Shown here: in pieces, positions 1 through 9,289 of the stretch
Layout of the letters: each line of letters starts with the position of its first letter
Position numbering within the stretch: position 1 is the stretch's first letter
Origin: Flaviaestuariibacter flavus
GTDB taxonomy: Bacteria; Bacteroidota; Bacteroidia; Chitinophagales; Chitinophagaceae
Direction of reading: 5' to 3'
NCBI RefSeq assembly: GCF_004337505.1
Contig: NZ_SJZI01000052.1
Span: 62,001 to 126,000 of the forward strand
Length of the DNA: 64,000 bases
Notes under the pieces: generated by a model
Databases searched by the model: none
What the model saw: the letters and a program-made list of their open reading frames with translations, nothing else
What the model was told of the DNA's origin: nothing
Position numbers and translations under genes: made by a program

Positions 1-123
1 CAGGCAGTCGCCGTTGGGGACAAATCGCAGGGGCACGTCAATCCCGAGTTCTTCGAGAACAGACACCGTCAGCTGCTGGTCGTCGTGGTCATGTCCCAGC
101 ATAAGTATATAGGTAGCGGGCAT
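1..123 (-). CDS. Receiver-domain-like protein, N-terminal fragment
   Basis: The first 41 codons of a minus-strand gene that runs off the left edge; the ATG is the complement of 121-123. The product begins MPATYILMLGHDHDD and continues with a helix and a strand ending in FVPNGD. This matches the beta1-alpha1-beta2 layout of CheY-like receivers, where the N-terminal strand is followed by paired acidic residues and a later strand ends near N-G. The usual acidic pair is replaced by a GHDHDD stretch, so metal binding and phosphorylation may be altered. The Asp and Lys of the active site lie outside the window. A stand-alone receiver is the best guess. Confidence 0.5.
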   Translation of the reverse strand, partial: MPATYILMLGHDHDDQQLTVSVLEELGIDVPLRFVPNGDCL

Positions 124-167
124 AAAGGCGGGTTTTGTCAAAAATACGGAAGGCGCGAAGGGATGAC

Positions 168-201
168 GAATATTGAATATTGAATATCGAATAACGAATG
201 T
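168..201. repeat. AT-rich TTGAATATTG-type repeat tract
   Basis: Imperfect tandem copies of GAATATTGAATATT lie between two minus-strand genes. Closely similar tracts occur at 17794-17882, 21706-21797 and 24672-24880. It is strikingly AT-rich against the GC-rich surroundings. Confidence 0.6.
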
Positions 202-213
202 AGATCGGACGGC

Positions 214-3200
214 CTACCGTTGCTTTTGCGCGGAGTTGATATCGGCTTCGCGGTTGACGGAAGTTGAATCCACAGGCTGCTCTTTTTTCTTTTTGCGGAA
301 AAGATCCTTCAGCGAGTCGAACTCCTTGCGGTAAGAGAGCTTGGCGCCGACGCGCTTGTTGGTGACGGGATTCGTGGATCCGGAAATGAGATCGGGCGAC
401 TGTGAATAGAAGAAGGTAGCCCGGATAGAGCCGGTCGGGTTGATCAGTACGTCGATGCTCACGTCGGGATAAATGTATACACGCTGGCTGATGTCGTTAT
501 TGCCGGGAATCGGAACGTCGAAAGACCCGCCAAAGGTGATCTGCACGCGCTCGCCGGCGATGGGGGCGGAGAGACTTACGTTGAGTGTGCTCTGGTTGAT
601 GCCGAAGCCCCGGTTGGTCTGGTTGAGCAGGTTGCGGTTGTACAGCGATCCCGAGAAGTTAAGCGTCACCTTGTTGTTGGCCAGCACCTTGCCCAGCACC
701 TGGTTGAGCAGGCGGTTCACCTCGCCGAAGAAAAGCCCCGAGATGGTACTATAGGCAAATTCGTTGAGCGTGCCGGCCGAGGAGTTGTCGGTGCCCGTCT
801 GCACCGGCGCAAAGGAGTTGAATACGATCAGGTAGGTCACCTGCTTGTTGATCTCGTTGGTGTTCTTTTCGATTTCCTGCAGGCCGTAGGCAAACGATGG
901 GTTGGTGTACACCGGGCTGTTGTTCGGGAACTCGAGGTGGAAGGCGAAGTCGGGGCGGAAGAGATCGCCCGTGAGGATGGCCACCACGTTGACGTCGCCG
1001 CGCATCCGCTCCAGGCGGTCGTCGTTGAGTGACAGCGAGGTCACCAGCGGTGCGAAGCGCACGTTCTCGGCCTTGTAGATGGCCTCGAAGCGGATACGCG
1101 CATTGTACGGGTCGCCGGTCCACTCGATGAAGTTGTTGGCTCCCTTGCGCAGCTCGAAGGGCTTTTTGAAGAACGACTGGAACGTAAACAGGTAGCTTCC
1201 TTCCTCGATGTTGTAGCGGCCGCTGATGGCAAGCGGCTCGTTGGTGCCCGACTCGATAAAGAGGTCGCCGGTGCCGCGGCCCTTGATGGCATCGCCGGTG
1301 AGGTCGTCGAGGATCACCTCCACGTTCACCATCGGGTTGGCCGTCAGGTTGAGGCTGTAGTGGATATTGCTCTCCTCGTTGCGGAAGGTTTCGGGCGTCA
1401 TTTCCGTACCGTATTTCCGCTCCACCAGGAAGTCGGCCGCGCCCGTTTCGCGGCTGCGCGAAGGCGGCAGGGTGATATAGGAGGAGTCGCGCTCGGAGGC
1501 CTTGATGTTGATCTCCATATTCATGGCGCTCTGCGGCCCGCTCAGCGTCATCGAGCCGGTGCCGCGCGCGCGCCCGTAAAAGGTCTGGTTGTCGGCATAG
1601 GTGGTGTTGAGCAGCTGGATGGGACCGTCGTCGGTACGCAGCGCCAGGTCGAAAACCATATTCTTGAAACCGGTGTGCTCGATGGCACCCGTAACCGTGG
1701 CGGTGCGCCCGGCCCGCTCGGCAACCGAGGCTACCGAGTCGTCGCGGAGACGCAGCCTTCCGAAATTGATCCGGTTCTCTTCGAGCTCGATATCGGCGTC
1801 GTACAGCCAGTATTTCACCTGGGTGAAGTTGACCTTCATCGACGCGTCTTTGAGGCGCGCGCGGCCCACGTAGCGCGGGTTGTTGCGCGGGTCGCGGATC
1901 TCGAGGTTGCCGGTGACGAAGCCCTGCATCTCCGAGAACAGCGAGCCGAGGAAGTTCTCGAGGTATTTCACCGAGTAGTTCACCGCTTCCAGCTGGATGC
2001 GGTCCGCGGCACCGGTGCTGGCGCTGTCGAGATCCATATTCACATCGAAAGCGATCCGGTGGTTCGGGTCAACGTTATTGCCTTTTGCCAGCAGCTTGCC
2101 GGTTTTCTTATTGTAGCTGCCGCTCGCCTGCAGCTGCCCGATGGAATCGTTGTCGACGCGCAGCTGGTCGAAGCGGAGGTCGCTGGTAACGAAAAAGCGG
2201 TTCGCCGGGTCCTCGATCACCGCGCGGCCGTTGGCCAGGCCCTCGATGCGGTTCTTCGGCGCCACAAAGGGCATCACGTCGCTGAGGTTGAGGTCCTTCA
2301 GATCGATCACGAGGTCGTTCAGGTTGGCACCTTCTTCCGAGGGCCGCGTGCTGAGGCGGATCTCCTGGTTGGATTCCCGCAGCACTACGTCGCCCTGCGT
2401 TACCGTATTTCTGCGGAAGTCGAGCGTGCCGCCTTCGGCGATGCTCCAGGTCTTCCCGTTCAGCACGAAGGTCGACTTGTTGAACAGCACGCTCAGTCCA
2501 TCGCTGTACGTATTCACACGGGCCGACAGCGCCGCTTCATTGATGGCCTGGTTGGAGGTGGTTGTAATGGAGATATCCGACACGTCGTTGGCCACCTGGA
2601 TGCTGAATTTGGTCTGTGGCAGTGTCACCGAATCCGACACGGTGGAGTTGCCCACCTCGCCCTCCAGCCGCAGCTGCGAGAGGTTGCCGTTGCCAAAGAG
2701 CCGGATGTCGGAGAAATTGAATTGCTTGTAGCCGAAGGCCGGCACCTGCGCATCGAGCGTCAGCGTGTTGGAGCCGAGGTCGAGCGCCCCGCGCACCTGG
2801 CTGTTGTTGCCACCCGACAGGCGCTTGTCAAAAATTTTCAGGTAGTCTTCAATGATGCCGGTACGGATTTCAAACGTAAAGGATTGCTTCGGCATGCCGG
2901 AGCGGTGCGGCGACTTGATATAAGCCGGGTAATACTGGTGCAGGAACAGTTGCACGGCCTCCGGCAGGCTCGGGATGTCGAACTGCCCATGCACGAGCGC
3001 GTCGAGCTCGTTGGAGCGGATGCGCAGGGTGCGCGCGCCGCCGGCGTAGGTGCTCGACACGTACAGTGAGTCGAAGGAAAGACGGCGGCCGCCCTGCAGC
3101 AGCACCGCGTCGGTGATGTTGGCGGTGCCGGTGAAGTCGGCCAGTGAGCGGCCCGTGAGGTTGAGCGCGAAGCGGCCGTTGAGCGAGAGGTCTTCGCTGG

Positions 3201-4986
3201 CGAGGCCGAGGGCGCGCAGGTTGCCCTTTACGATATTGGCCGTGGCATTAAAGGTGGGCTCGGGGCCGCCGAAGGTCACGAGACCTTTCACCGTACCCTC
3301 CACGTTTGGGTCCTTGATACCGAAATCGCCGTTGAAGGTGTTGGCATCGATGCGTCCCTTGGCGGTGATGTTGCGGTAGGTGTAGCCGCGAAACTGGAAG
3401 CGGTGAATGGTGCCGTTGATGTCGAGGTCGAGTTGGCTGCGGGTGAAGCCGCGGCCCTTCAGGTCGCCGTGGAAATCGACGATGCCCAGGTCGCTGTTGT
3501 TGAAAAACTGACCGAGGTTGAAGGCACCCGTAGAAACACTGCCGGAGTACACCGGCGCCGCTCGGTCGGGGAGTTTCATGTTAAGGTCGGTCTTCAGCGA
3601 GCCCAGCGCGGTGTGCAGGGTGCCGAAGGCAACAAAGTCTTTGAAGAAGCCGGTGTAGGTACCCGTAAAGCGGATGGTGCCCAGCTTGCGGAGATTGGGC
3701 ATGGTCACCGAGCGCAGGTCGGGGATGAAGGTGACGGCGTCATGGTAATTGGTCACCAGGTCCCGCGCCTCGATGTTGAGGAAGGTCTTGGCCGGGTCGG
3801 TCAATCCCTGCACGGTAAAGTTGCCGTTGAGCGCCGTCTGCCCGGTGCGCAGCTTTACGTTCTCACCGTCAAAGGCATCCACCATCCCCCTGATCTTTCC
3901 GTCGATATAAAACTGCCGCTTCCAGCTTTTGAGGTCGGGGGCGAAGATGGCGATATCGTCGGAGGTGATGAGGCTGTTGTCGAAATGGCCTTCCATCCGC
4001 ACCTTGTCGGCGAAGTCGCTCAGGTCGGCGAAAGAGCCGAAGCGCATCACGAAGTAGTCGCGCAGGGTGGAGTTGTTGGTGCGGATCAGCAGGTTGCGGA
4101 ACTCCATCTGCCCCGGGTTGAAGTTCAGGTTGCCGCGGAGGGTGCGCACCAGCAGCCCGCCGCGCTCTTTGGCTACGAGGTCTACGCGGGCGCGCATCGT
4201 ATCGTGCACGAGGCTCAGGTTCTGCAGGTTGCCGGTGATGCCGTTGAAGTCGATGTGGCGGCCGTCGAAATAAGGTGCCTTACTGCCCAGGATGCCGTCC
4301 TTGTCGGAGCGGAACTGTGCGTTCTTCAGCTGCAGCTGCGCCACGTGGATGTACATGCGGCCGGGGTTCCAGCGGAGGGTGGCGGTGTCTTTCGGCGCCG
4401 GGCGGAGCGAATCGGCCACCTTGGAGGCGCGGGGGCGGGCTCCCTTATAGCCGAACTCGTGGTACACGAAGCCGTCGAGCAGGAGGCGGTCGATGTCGAA
4501 GACCTTCCCGGTGAGGCTCAGTTGCTTCGCATCCATATCGAGGCGGCCCACCCGCGCATAGAGATCGTCGCCCTTCCAGGCGTCGTGCTGGGTGAAGCGG
4601 ATATTTTCGAGCACGACTTTCTTCAGGCTGAAGTCGATGCCCGACTCTTTCTTCTTACCGGTGGAGGGGGAGGCGAAATAGTCAACGAGGTAGCGGTAGT
4701 TCCACACCGAGTCGGTGCGCTGGAGCTTGATGGTGGCGTTTTTGAGGCCGATGTATTCGAGGTCGGCCTTGTCTTTCAGGAAGAACCAATCGGTGATGCG
4801 TACCTGCACGAGGCCGGCGGCGAGGAGGGTATCTCGCTTGCGGTCTTCCACCAGCACCCCTTCGAGGTTGAGCTTGTTGAAGAAGCCGATCCGCACCCGG
4901 TCGATGCGGATCTTCGACTGCAGCTCGCGCGAAAGGCGGCCGGTAACCTGGTGAACAAGCCAGGTTTGCCCCCACTCCGTTTGCAC
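214..4986 (-). CDS. tamB: TamB-like translocation and assembly protein
   Basis: Very long protein (1590 residues from the only standard in-frame start, a GTG at 4984-4986) of the TamB/DUF490 family. Family members span the periplasm and carry lipid or assist outer-membrane protein assembly with a TamA/BamA-type partner. The sequence is dominated by alternating beta strands, and the C-terminal third holds the conserved DUF490 region (residues about 1150-1520), followed by a basic, disordered tail. The family normally starts with a membrane anchor just before a Q-T-x-W-G motif. Here that anchor (KRAAKISGAVILSLLILL and onward) is encoded in frame upstream of the GTG, at 4987-5061, but no ATG, GTG or TTG precedes it. 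The true start may be CTG at 5059-5061. The family call is firm; the start is not. Confidence 0.88.
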   Translation of the reverse strand: MQTEWGQTWLVHQVTGRLSRELQSKIRIDRVRIGFFNKLNLEGVLVEDRKRDTLLAAGLVQVRITDWFFLKDKADLEYIGLKNATIKLQRTDSVWNYRYLVDYFASPSTGKKKESGIDFSLKKVVLENIRFTQHDAWKGDDLYARVGRLDMDAKQLSLTGKVFDIDRLLLDGFVYHEFGYKGARPRASKVADSLRPAPKDTATLRWNPGRMYIHVAQLQLKNAQFRSDKDGILGSKAPYFDGRHIDFNGITGNLQNLSLVHDTMRARVDLVAKERGGLLVRTLRGNLNFNPGQMEFRNLLIRTNNSTLRDYFVMRFGSFADLSDFADKVRMEGHFDNSLITSDDIAIFAPDLKSWKRQFYIDGKIRGMVDAFDGENVKLRTGQTALNGNFTVQGLTDPAKTFLNIEARDLVTNYHDAVTFIPDLRSVTMPNLRKLGTIRFTGTYTGFFKDFVAFGTLHTALGSLKTDLNMKLPDRAAPVYSGSVSTGAFNLGQFFNNSDLGIVDFHGDLKGRGFTRSQLDLDINGTIHRFQFRGYTYRNITAKGRIDANTFNGDFGIKDPNVEGTVKGLVTFGGPEPTFNATANIVKGNLRALGLASEDLSLNGRFALNLTGRSLADFTGTANITDAVLLQGGRRLSFDSLYVSSTYAGGARTLRIRSNELDALVHGQFDIPSLPEAVQLFLHQYYPAYIKSPHRSGMPKQSFTFEIRTGIIEDYLKIFDKRLSGGNNSQVRGALDLGSNTLTLDAQVPAFGYKQFNFSDIRLFGNGNLSQLRLEGEVGNSTVSDSVTLPQTKFSIQVANDVSDISITTTSNQAINEAALSARVNTYSDGLSVLFNKSTFVLNGKTWSIAEGGTLDFRRNTVTQGDVVLRESNQEIRLSTRPSEEGANLNDLVIDLKDLNLSDVMPFVAPKNRIEGLANGRAVIEDPANRFFVTSDLRFDQLRVDNDSIGQLQASGSYNKKTGKLLAKGNNVDPNHRIAFDVNMDLDSASTGAADRIQLEAVNYSVKYLENFLGSLFSEMQGFVTGNLEIRDPRNNPRYVGRARLKDASMKVNFTQVKYWLYDADIELEENRINFGRLRLRDDSVASVAERAGRTATVTGAIEHTGFKNMVFDLALRTDDGPIQLLNTTYADNQTFYGRARGTGSMTLSGPQSAMNMEINIKASERDSSYITLPPSRSRETGAADFLVERKYGTEMTPETFRNEESNIHYSLNLTANPMVNVEVILDDLTGDAIKGRGTGDLFIESGTNEPLAISGRYNIEEGSYLFTFQSFFKKPFELRKGANNFIEWTGDPYNARIRFEAIYKAENVRFAPLVTSLSLNDDRLERMRGDVNVVAILTGDLFRPDFAFHLEFPNNSPVYTNPSFAYGLQEIEKNTNEINKQVTYLIVFNSFAPVQTGTDNSSAGTLNEFAYSTISGLFFGEVNRLLNQVLGKVLANNKVTLNFSGSLYNRNLLNQTNRGFGINQSTLNVSLSAPIAGERVQITFGGSFDVPIPGNNDISQRVYIYPDVSIDVLINPTGSIRATFFYSQSPDLISGSTNPVTNKRVGAKLSYRKEFDSLKDLFRKKKKEQPVDSTSVNREADINSAQKQR

Positions 4987-5237
4987 GAAAGCCAGGGTTA
5001 AACAAAGAAGGATCAGCAGGGAGAGGATGACCGCACCGGATATTTTAGCCGCTCTTTTCAGTCTGTTTCGCCTTTAATGGTTGTAAAAATAGTCGTTTCG
5101 CATCCCCTGTGACTTCAGAAAAGGAACAGTGGTAAGCAAAAAGATGTGAAAGTTCCCCTTTGGGTTGCCTCTGCCGCCGCCGCAGAGTGGTTGTCGTTGC
5201 TACTGCTGGCGCCGCTTTGCGCGACGGGCGAATGCCC

Positions 5238-5370
5238 GTCATTGCGAGCGGAGCGAAGCAAACTCCGGCGTTACGCAGGGTGTTCGCAGCCGGAAAATTG
5301 CGCATTGAAGCTTTTTCGGCTGCAATCAGTCTTCAGGTCGGGGAGCTTGCTTCGATATGCTCGCAATGAC
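5238..5370. repeat. Inverted-repeat element, GTCATTGCGAGC family, copy A
   Basis: 133-bp element bounded by GTCATTGCGAGC on the left and GCTCGCAATGAC on the right, which are perfect inverted repeats extended by AGCGAAGCAA / TTGCTTCG. A second copy at 33922-34056 has nearly the same length and shares internal blocks such as AAGCAAACTCC and TTACGCAGGGTGTTCG. The element occupies part of the 5062-5495 gap. The rest of that gap holds a short CGGGCG/CGCCCG dyad just before the element and the start region of the downstream asparaginase gene, with no further gene that I can support. Confidence 0.75.
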
Positions 5371-5495
5371 GCTTCGCGTCGCTTCGCCTACAAGCAGACC
5401 TGCGCAGCGCCCGCTCGTCCCCACATGTTCACCCCATCCGCTTCCAAACCCACAAACCCCGTAACTTTCCGTCCCACTATTGCAATCCCTCTGCC

Positions 5496-6539
5496 ATGAG
5501 ACTACTCCTGACGATTTCTACAGTGCTGCTTTCGCTTTTGGCCACGGCCCAGCAGCAGCGTCCCGATTTTATGCTGGTGATTCACGGCGGCGCCGGCACC
5601 ATCCTGAAAAAGAACATGACCCCCGAGCTGGAGCGGCAATACCAGCAGGGCCTCGAGCGCGCCCTTCAGGCCGGCTACGCCATCCTCAACCGCGGCGGCA
5701 CCGCCCTCGATGCGGTGGAAGCCACCGTGCGGGTGCTGGAAGACGACTCCCTGTTCAACGCGGGCCGCGGCGCCGTGTTTACCAACGAGGGCCGCAACGA
5801 GCTCGATGCCGCCATCATGGACGGCCGTACGCTCAAGGCGGGCGCCGTAGCCTCTGTGACAACCGTCCGGAACCCGGTCACGGCCGCCCGCGCCGTTATG
5901 GACAAAACGGAGCACGTGATGCTGATCGGCCCCGGTGCCGAAAAGTTTGCCAGGGAGCAGGGCCTTGTCATCGTAGACCCGTCGTACTTCCGCACCGAGC
6001 GCGCCTGGCGCGCCCTGCAGCGGGCAAAAACGCTTGATTCGCTGAAAGCGGTACAGCAGGCCGGCGGCGCCACCCCGAAGCAGGAGGCCTTCCTGCGGCA
6101 GCCCGGCAACCATGACTATAAATACGGCACCGTGGGAGCCGTGGCCCTCGACAAGGCCGGCAACCTGGCAGCCGCCACCTCCACCGGCGGCATGACCAAC
6201 AAGAAGTACGGCCGCGTGGGCGATGCACCCATCATCGGCGCCGGCACCTTTGCCTCCAATGCCACCTGCGCCGTGTCGTGCACCGGCTGGGGCGAATACT
6301 TTATCCGTCTCTCCGTGGCCCGCAGCGTATCCGACCTCATGGAATACAAAGGCATGAGCGTGCAGGCCGCCGCCGACGAAATGATCCAGAAAAAAGTGCC
6401 GGCCCTCGGCGGCGACGGCGGTCTCATCGCCCTCGACAGGAACGGCAACTTTACCTTCTCTTTCAACACCGAAGGGATGTACCGCGGGTATATCCGGCCC
6501 GATGGAAAGCCGGTGGTCAAAATTTACAAAGAGCAATAA
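5496..6539 (+). CDS. iaaA: Secreted isoaspartyl peptidase/L-asparaginase
   Basis: 347-residue Ntn-hydrolase of the plant-type asparaginase (type 2) family, which cleaves beta-aspartyl peptides and asparagine. It has a signal peptide (MRLLLTISTVLLSLLATA, cut before QQQ), then the family start VIHGGAG and the G-G-x-A-L-D-A-V-E motif. The autoprocessing nucleophile is Thr212 in YGTVGAVALD, followed by the ATSTGG motif. Length is normal for an unprocessed precursor. A cytoplasmic paralogue without a signal peptide lies at 39635-40564, so the two copies work in different compartments. A strong terminator follows immediately. The neighbours are other exported peptide-degrading enzymes, which suggests a role in using external peptides. 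Confidence 0.93.
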   Translation: MRLLLTISTVLLSLLATAQQQRPDFMLVIHGGAGTILKKNMTPELERQYQQGLERALQAGYAILNRGGTALDAVEATVRVLEDDSLFNAGRGAVFTNEGRNELDAAIMDGRTLKAGAVASVTTVRNPVTAARAVMDKTEHVMLIGPGAEKFAREQGLVIVDPSYFRTERAWRALQRAKTLDSLKAVQQAGGATPKQEAFLRQPGNHDYKYGTVGAVALDKAGNLAAATSTGGMTNKKYGRVGDAPIIGAGTFASNATCAVSCTGWGEYFIRLSVARSVSDLMEYKGMSVQAAADEMIQKKVPALGGDGGLIALDRNGNFTFSFNTEGMYRGYIRPDGKPVVKIYKEQ

Positions 6540-6545
6540 ATTTTT

Positions 6546-6569
6546 GAGGGCCTTGCGGCCCTCTTTTTT
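6546..6569 (+). terminator. Intrinsic terminator of the secreted asparaginase gene
   Basis: GAGGGCC-TTGC-GGCCCTC hairpin followed by six T, only six bases after the stop codon. Confidence 0.9.
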
Positions 6570-6570
6570 G

Positions 6571-6767
6571 CACGACGGCGCAACGGCACGACGAAGAAAT
6601 GTTTATTGTTATTGGCAATATCGGGGCAGTCAGGAATTTAGAACAGCATAAGGTCGTTAGCTACACCAATCAATTCAAACGCCTTAAAAATGAATGCACG
6701 TAATAAATAAACACGTCGTGTCGTGGTGCCGTCGTGCCATTGTGAATAAGGCCGCTTGCGGCCGCAC
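6571..6767. repeat. Inverted-repeat element, GGCACGACG family, copy A
   Basis: The left arm around CACGACGGCGCAACGGCACG (6571-6590) pairs with the right arm at about 6703-6744, which reads ACACGTCGTGTCGTGGTGCC and onward. About 100 bp of AT-richer DNA lie between them. The element ends with the hairpin GGCCGCTTGCGGCC (about 6750-6763). A second copy with the same order of parts, including this end hairpin, is at 39069-39223. Confidence 0.7.
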
Positions 6768-6775
6768 TGTATGGA

Positions 6776-7426
6776 TTATTTCCGTGAAAAGATCTTTCCG
6801 ATGCTCATTCCGGCCACCTGGTGCTTGATGCTTGGGCCAAAATCATTCTGGTTGAGGCTGCCGACGCCGTGGTTGTAGTGGGCGTTGAAGAAGAAGCCGC
6901 TGCGCGTTTCCACGCCGAGGCGAACGATGAGCGAGGCGGTGATGCGCCCGTAGGCGTCGTTGGAAAAATTCATCGTGCGGCCCGAAGTGCTGCCGTCGCG
7001 CAGGCGCAGGTCTTCGGTGCCCCACACGGCAAAGTCGGCCGCCGGCCCGAACTGTATAAAGGGCCGCGTGCCTGCCGACGCGAAGTAGAGGGTAAACAGC
7101 GGTGCGAGTTCGAAGGTGTGCACCCGCAGGCGGTTGCCCACGACGTTGATACCCGGGTTGCTCGAGGTGTCGGTGAGGTTCACGTCAAACCCTTTCAGGC
7201 TGTAGGCCAGCGAAGGGGAGAAGTAGAAATTTCCTTCAAAGGGGATGCGCAGGATGGCGCCCGCGTGCGCGCCGGGCAGCCAGGTAGTGGCCTGCCGGTG
7301 GCCGTGCAGGTAATAACCGGCACTGGTGGCCTGCCCGCCAACAAAAAAGCCATACTCGGTTTTTTGTGCAGCCGCTTCCTGCAGCGAAGAAAGCAGCAGG
7401 AGCGAAGTAAGGATTCGAAGAAGCAT
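6776..7426 (-). CDS. Outer-membrane beta-barrel protein (PorT-like)
   Basis: 216-residue protein with a signal peptide (MLLRILTSLLLLSSLQEAAA, cut near QKT) and a series of alternating aromatic strands typical of the small outer-membrane barrels of Bacteroidota (PorT/OmpW-like). The mature part opens EYGFFVGGQATSAGYY and ends in G-M-S-I-G-K-I-F-S-R-K. Glycine-rich strands and the pattern of FNAHYNHG support an eight-stranded barrel. No partner gene is adjacent. The start is the ATG at 7424-7426, next to a GGTTCTGG-type repeat tract. The specific role is unknown. Confidence 0.75.
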   Translation of the reverse strand: MLLRILTSLLLLSSLQEAAAQKTEYGFFVGGQATSAGYYLHGHRQATTWLPGAHAGAILRIPFEGNFYFSPSLAYSLKGFDVNLTDTSSNPGINVVGNRLRVHTFELAPLFTLYFASAGTRPFIQFGPAADFAVWGTEDLRLRDGSTSGRTMNFSNDAYGRITASLIVRLGVETRSGFFFNAHYNHGVGSLNQNDFGPSIKHQVAGMSIGKIFSRK

Positions 7427-7442
7427 CGACGAAAATAAGTTA

Positions 7443-7499
7443 TGGGGTTCTAAGGTTCTGAGGTTCTGGGGTTCTGGGGTTCTGAGGTTTCGGATTCTC
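7443..7499. repeat. Tandem GGTTCTGG-type octamer tract
   Basis: About six degenerate tandem copies of GGTTCTGR, followed by a CTCTCGTTCTCTTGTTCTC stretch. A shorter tract with the same unit is at 46528-46556. Both lie between minus-strand genes. Confidence 0.6.
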
Positions 7500-7527
7500 G
7501 TTTTATTGTTCTCTCGTTCTCTTGTTC

Positions 7528-9228
7528 TCAGTACCCACGCGCATCATCATCGCCGCGCCGGTCTCCTACAGCAATGATAGTGCCGTTGTCGCGCACCTGG
7601 ATGATTTCGGTACGACCGATCTGCCCGCGCTCTTCGATCTTATAGCCCATGGCTTCGAGGCGTGTCCGCACGTCGGCGGGAAATCCTTTTTCCACATACA
7701 GCACGTCGGGTAGCCACTGGTGGTGAAACTTGGGCGCGTTGATGGCCGTTTCGGCATCGAGCTGCAGGTCGATGATATTGACCAGGGCCTGGAACACCGA
7801 GGTGGGAATGGTGGTGCCGCCCGGTGTGCCCACCACGATCCAGGGCTTGCCGTCCTTCAGCACGATGGTGGGCGTCATCGAAGACAGCATGCGTTTGCCG
7901 GGTGCCACCGCGTTGGCCGCGCCGCCCACGGCACCGTAGATATTCGGTACGCCCGGCTTCGCGCTGAAGTCGTCCATCTCGTCGTTCAGCAAAAAGCCGG
8001 CACCGCCGATGACGGTCTTGCTGCCATAGGAGTTGTTGAGGGTCGTGGTGACGGATACGGCGTTGCCCTCGCCGTCGAGCACGCTGAGGTGGGTCGTCTG
8101 CTCGCTTTCCTTGCCGGGTGTGCCGGGCTTGATGAGGGTGCTGTTGCCCGCTTTGCCGGGCACATAATCTTTCATACGGTCGCGCAGGTAGGCCTCGCTC
8201 ACGAGCGCCTTTTCGGGCACCGGGTAGAAGTCGGCATCGCCCATATGCTCGGCGCGGTCGGCATAGGCGCGGCGCTCGGCCTCGGCCATCAGGTTGACGG
8301 TCTCGGGTGTGTTGTGGCCGTAGGTGTAGATCGGCCATTCCTCCACCATCTTCATCATGGCGTGCAGCAGGGTGCCGCCGCTGCTGGGCATCGGCATCCC
8401 GATCACTTCGTGGCCTTTATAGGTGAACGTATGCGGCTCGCGCCACTTTGCTTTATACGCAGACAGGTCGGCGGGCGTGATGAGGCCGCTGCCCCGCTGC
8501 ATTTCGTCAACGATCAGGCGCGCGGTTTCGCCGGAATAAAAACCCGCGGCACCGCCGTCGCGGATGCGGCGCAGGGTGGCGGCGAGCTCGGGCTGCAGGA
8601 GGGTGTCGCCGCCCTTCCACCGGCCCGACTTTTGAAACGCGTTGGGACGCGTGTTGTAGCGCGCCAGGTCTTGCTGGATGTTGTTGAGGCCGGCGGCTTC
8701 GCGCTCCGTCAGCACAAAGCCTTTTTCCGCCAGCTGGATGGCCGGCTCTATGAGCCGTCGGAAGGGGAGTCGCCCGTAGCGATGACTTTCGAAAAGACCG
8801 GCCACGGTGCCGGGCACGCCGCCCGCACGGTGCCCGTTGACCGAAGCGCCTTCGATCACGTTGCCCTGCGCGTCGAGGTAGATATCGCGGTGCGCGGCCG
8901 CGGGAGCGGTCTCGCGGTAGTCGAGGGCGAGGCTTTTGCCATCGGCGAGGCGGGCCACCATAAAGCCGCCTCCGCCGATATTGCCGGCACCGGGATATAC
9001 CACGGCCAGCGCCAGCTGTGTGGCGATGGCCGCATCTACGGCATTGCCGCCGGCTTTTAAAATCGAGAGTCCTACCTGCGAGGCCAGCGGGTGCGCCGAC
9101 ACGACGGCGCCATGCGTCGCTTCGGCTTTTTTCTGAACGGTAACATGATAGGCGTCGATGGGGGCGGTGATGCGGGTACCGCGGCAGGCGGCGAGTGCGA
9201 GCAGGGCGACGAAAAGGTAATTACGCAT
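7528..9228 (-). CDS. ggt: Gamma-glutamyltransferase, lipoprotein form
   Basis: 566-residue gamma-glutamyltranspeptidase, which hydrolyses or transfers the gamma-glutamyl group of glutathione and similar peptides in the periplasm. The start at 9226-9228 was chosen because it gives MRNYLFVALLALAAC, a clean lipoprotein signal with the modified Cys at residue 15; longer versions have no export signal. Family motifs are present: G-G-N-A-V-D-A-A-I-A, GNIGGGGFMV, and the autoprocessing site QTTHLSV with Thr378 as the predicted nucleophile and N-terminus of the small subunit. The M-S-S-M-T-P-T and GTPGG motifs follow near the C-terminus. It is divergent from the neighbouring M14 peptidase gene with only 61 bp between starts, so the two could share a control region. 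Confidence 0.93.
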   Translation of the reverse strand: MRNYLFVALLALAACRGTRITAPIDAYHVTVQKKAEATHGAVVSAHPLASQVGLSILKAGGNAVDAAIATQLALAVVYPGAGNIGGGGFMVARLADGKSLALDYRETAPAAAHRDIYLDAQGNVIEGASVNGHRAGGVPGTVAGLFESHRYGRLPFRRLIEPAIQLAEKGFVLTEREAAGLNNIQQDLARYNTRPNAFQKSGRWKGGDTLLQPELAATLRRIRDGGAAGFYSGETARLIVDEMQRGSGLITPADLSAYKAKWREPHTFTYKGHEVIGMPMPSSGGTLLHAMMKMVEEWPIYTYGHNTPETVNLMAEAERRAYADRAEHMGDADFYPVPEKALVSEAYLRDRMKDYVPGKAGNSTLIKPGTPGKESEQTTHLSVLDGEGNAVSVTTTLNNSYGSKTVIGGAGFLLNDEMDDFSAKPGVPNIYGAVGGAANAVAPGKRMLSSMTPTIVLKDGKPWIVVGTPGGTTIPTSVFQALVNIIDLQLDAETAINAPKFHHQWLPDVLYVEKGFPADVRTRLEAMGYKIEERGQIGRTEIIQVRDNGTIIAVGDRRGDDDARGY

Positions 9229-9289
9229 GGAGGGAGGAATTGCGGGAAAGGTACGCAGGATGTATCTTCCTGCCTCCAAACCACCCTTC

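Noticed and set aside
1360-3069. Long plus-strand open frame (569 codons)
   Set aside because: It lies antisense to the tamB gene and has an Arg/His/Val-rich composition without domains. Such long shadow frames are expected in GC-rich coding DNA.
5238-5370. Insertion sequence
   Set aside because: It has inverted ends but is only 133 bp with no coding capacity; reported as a repeat instead.
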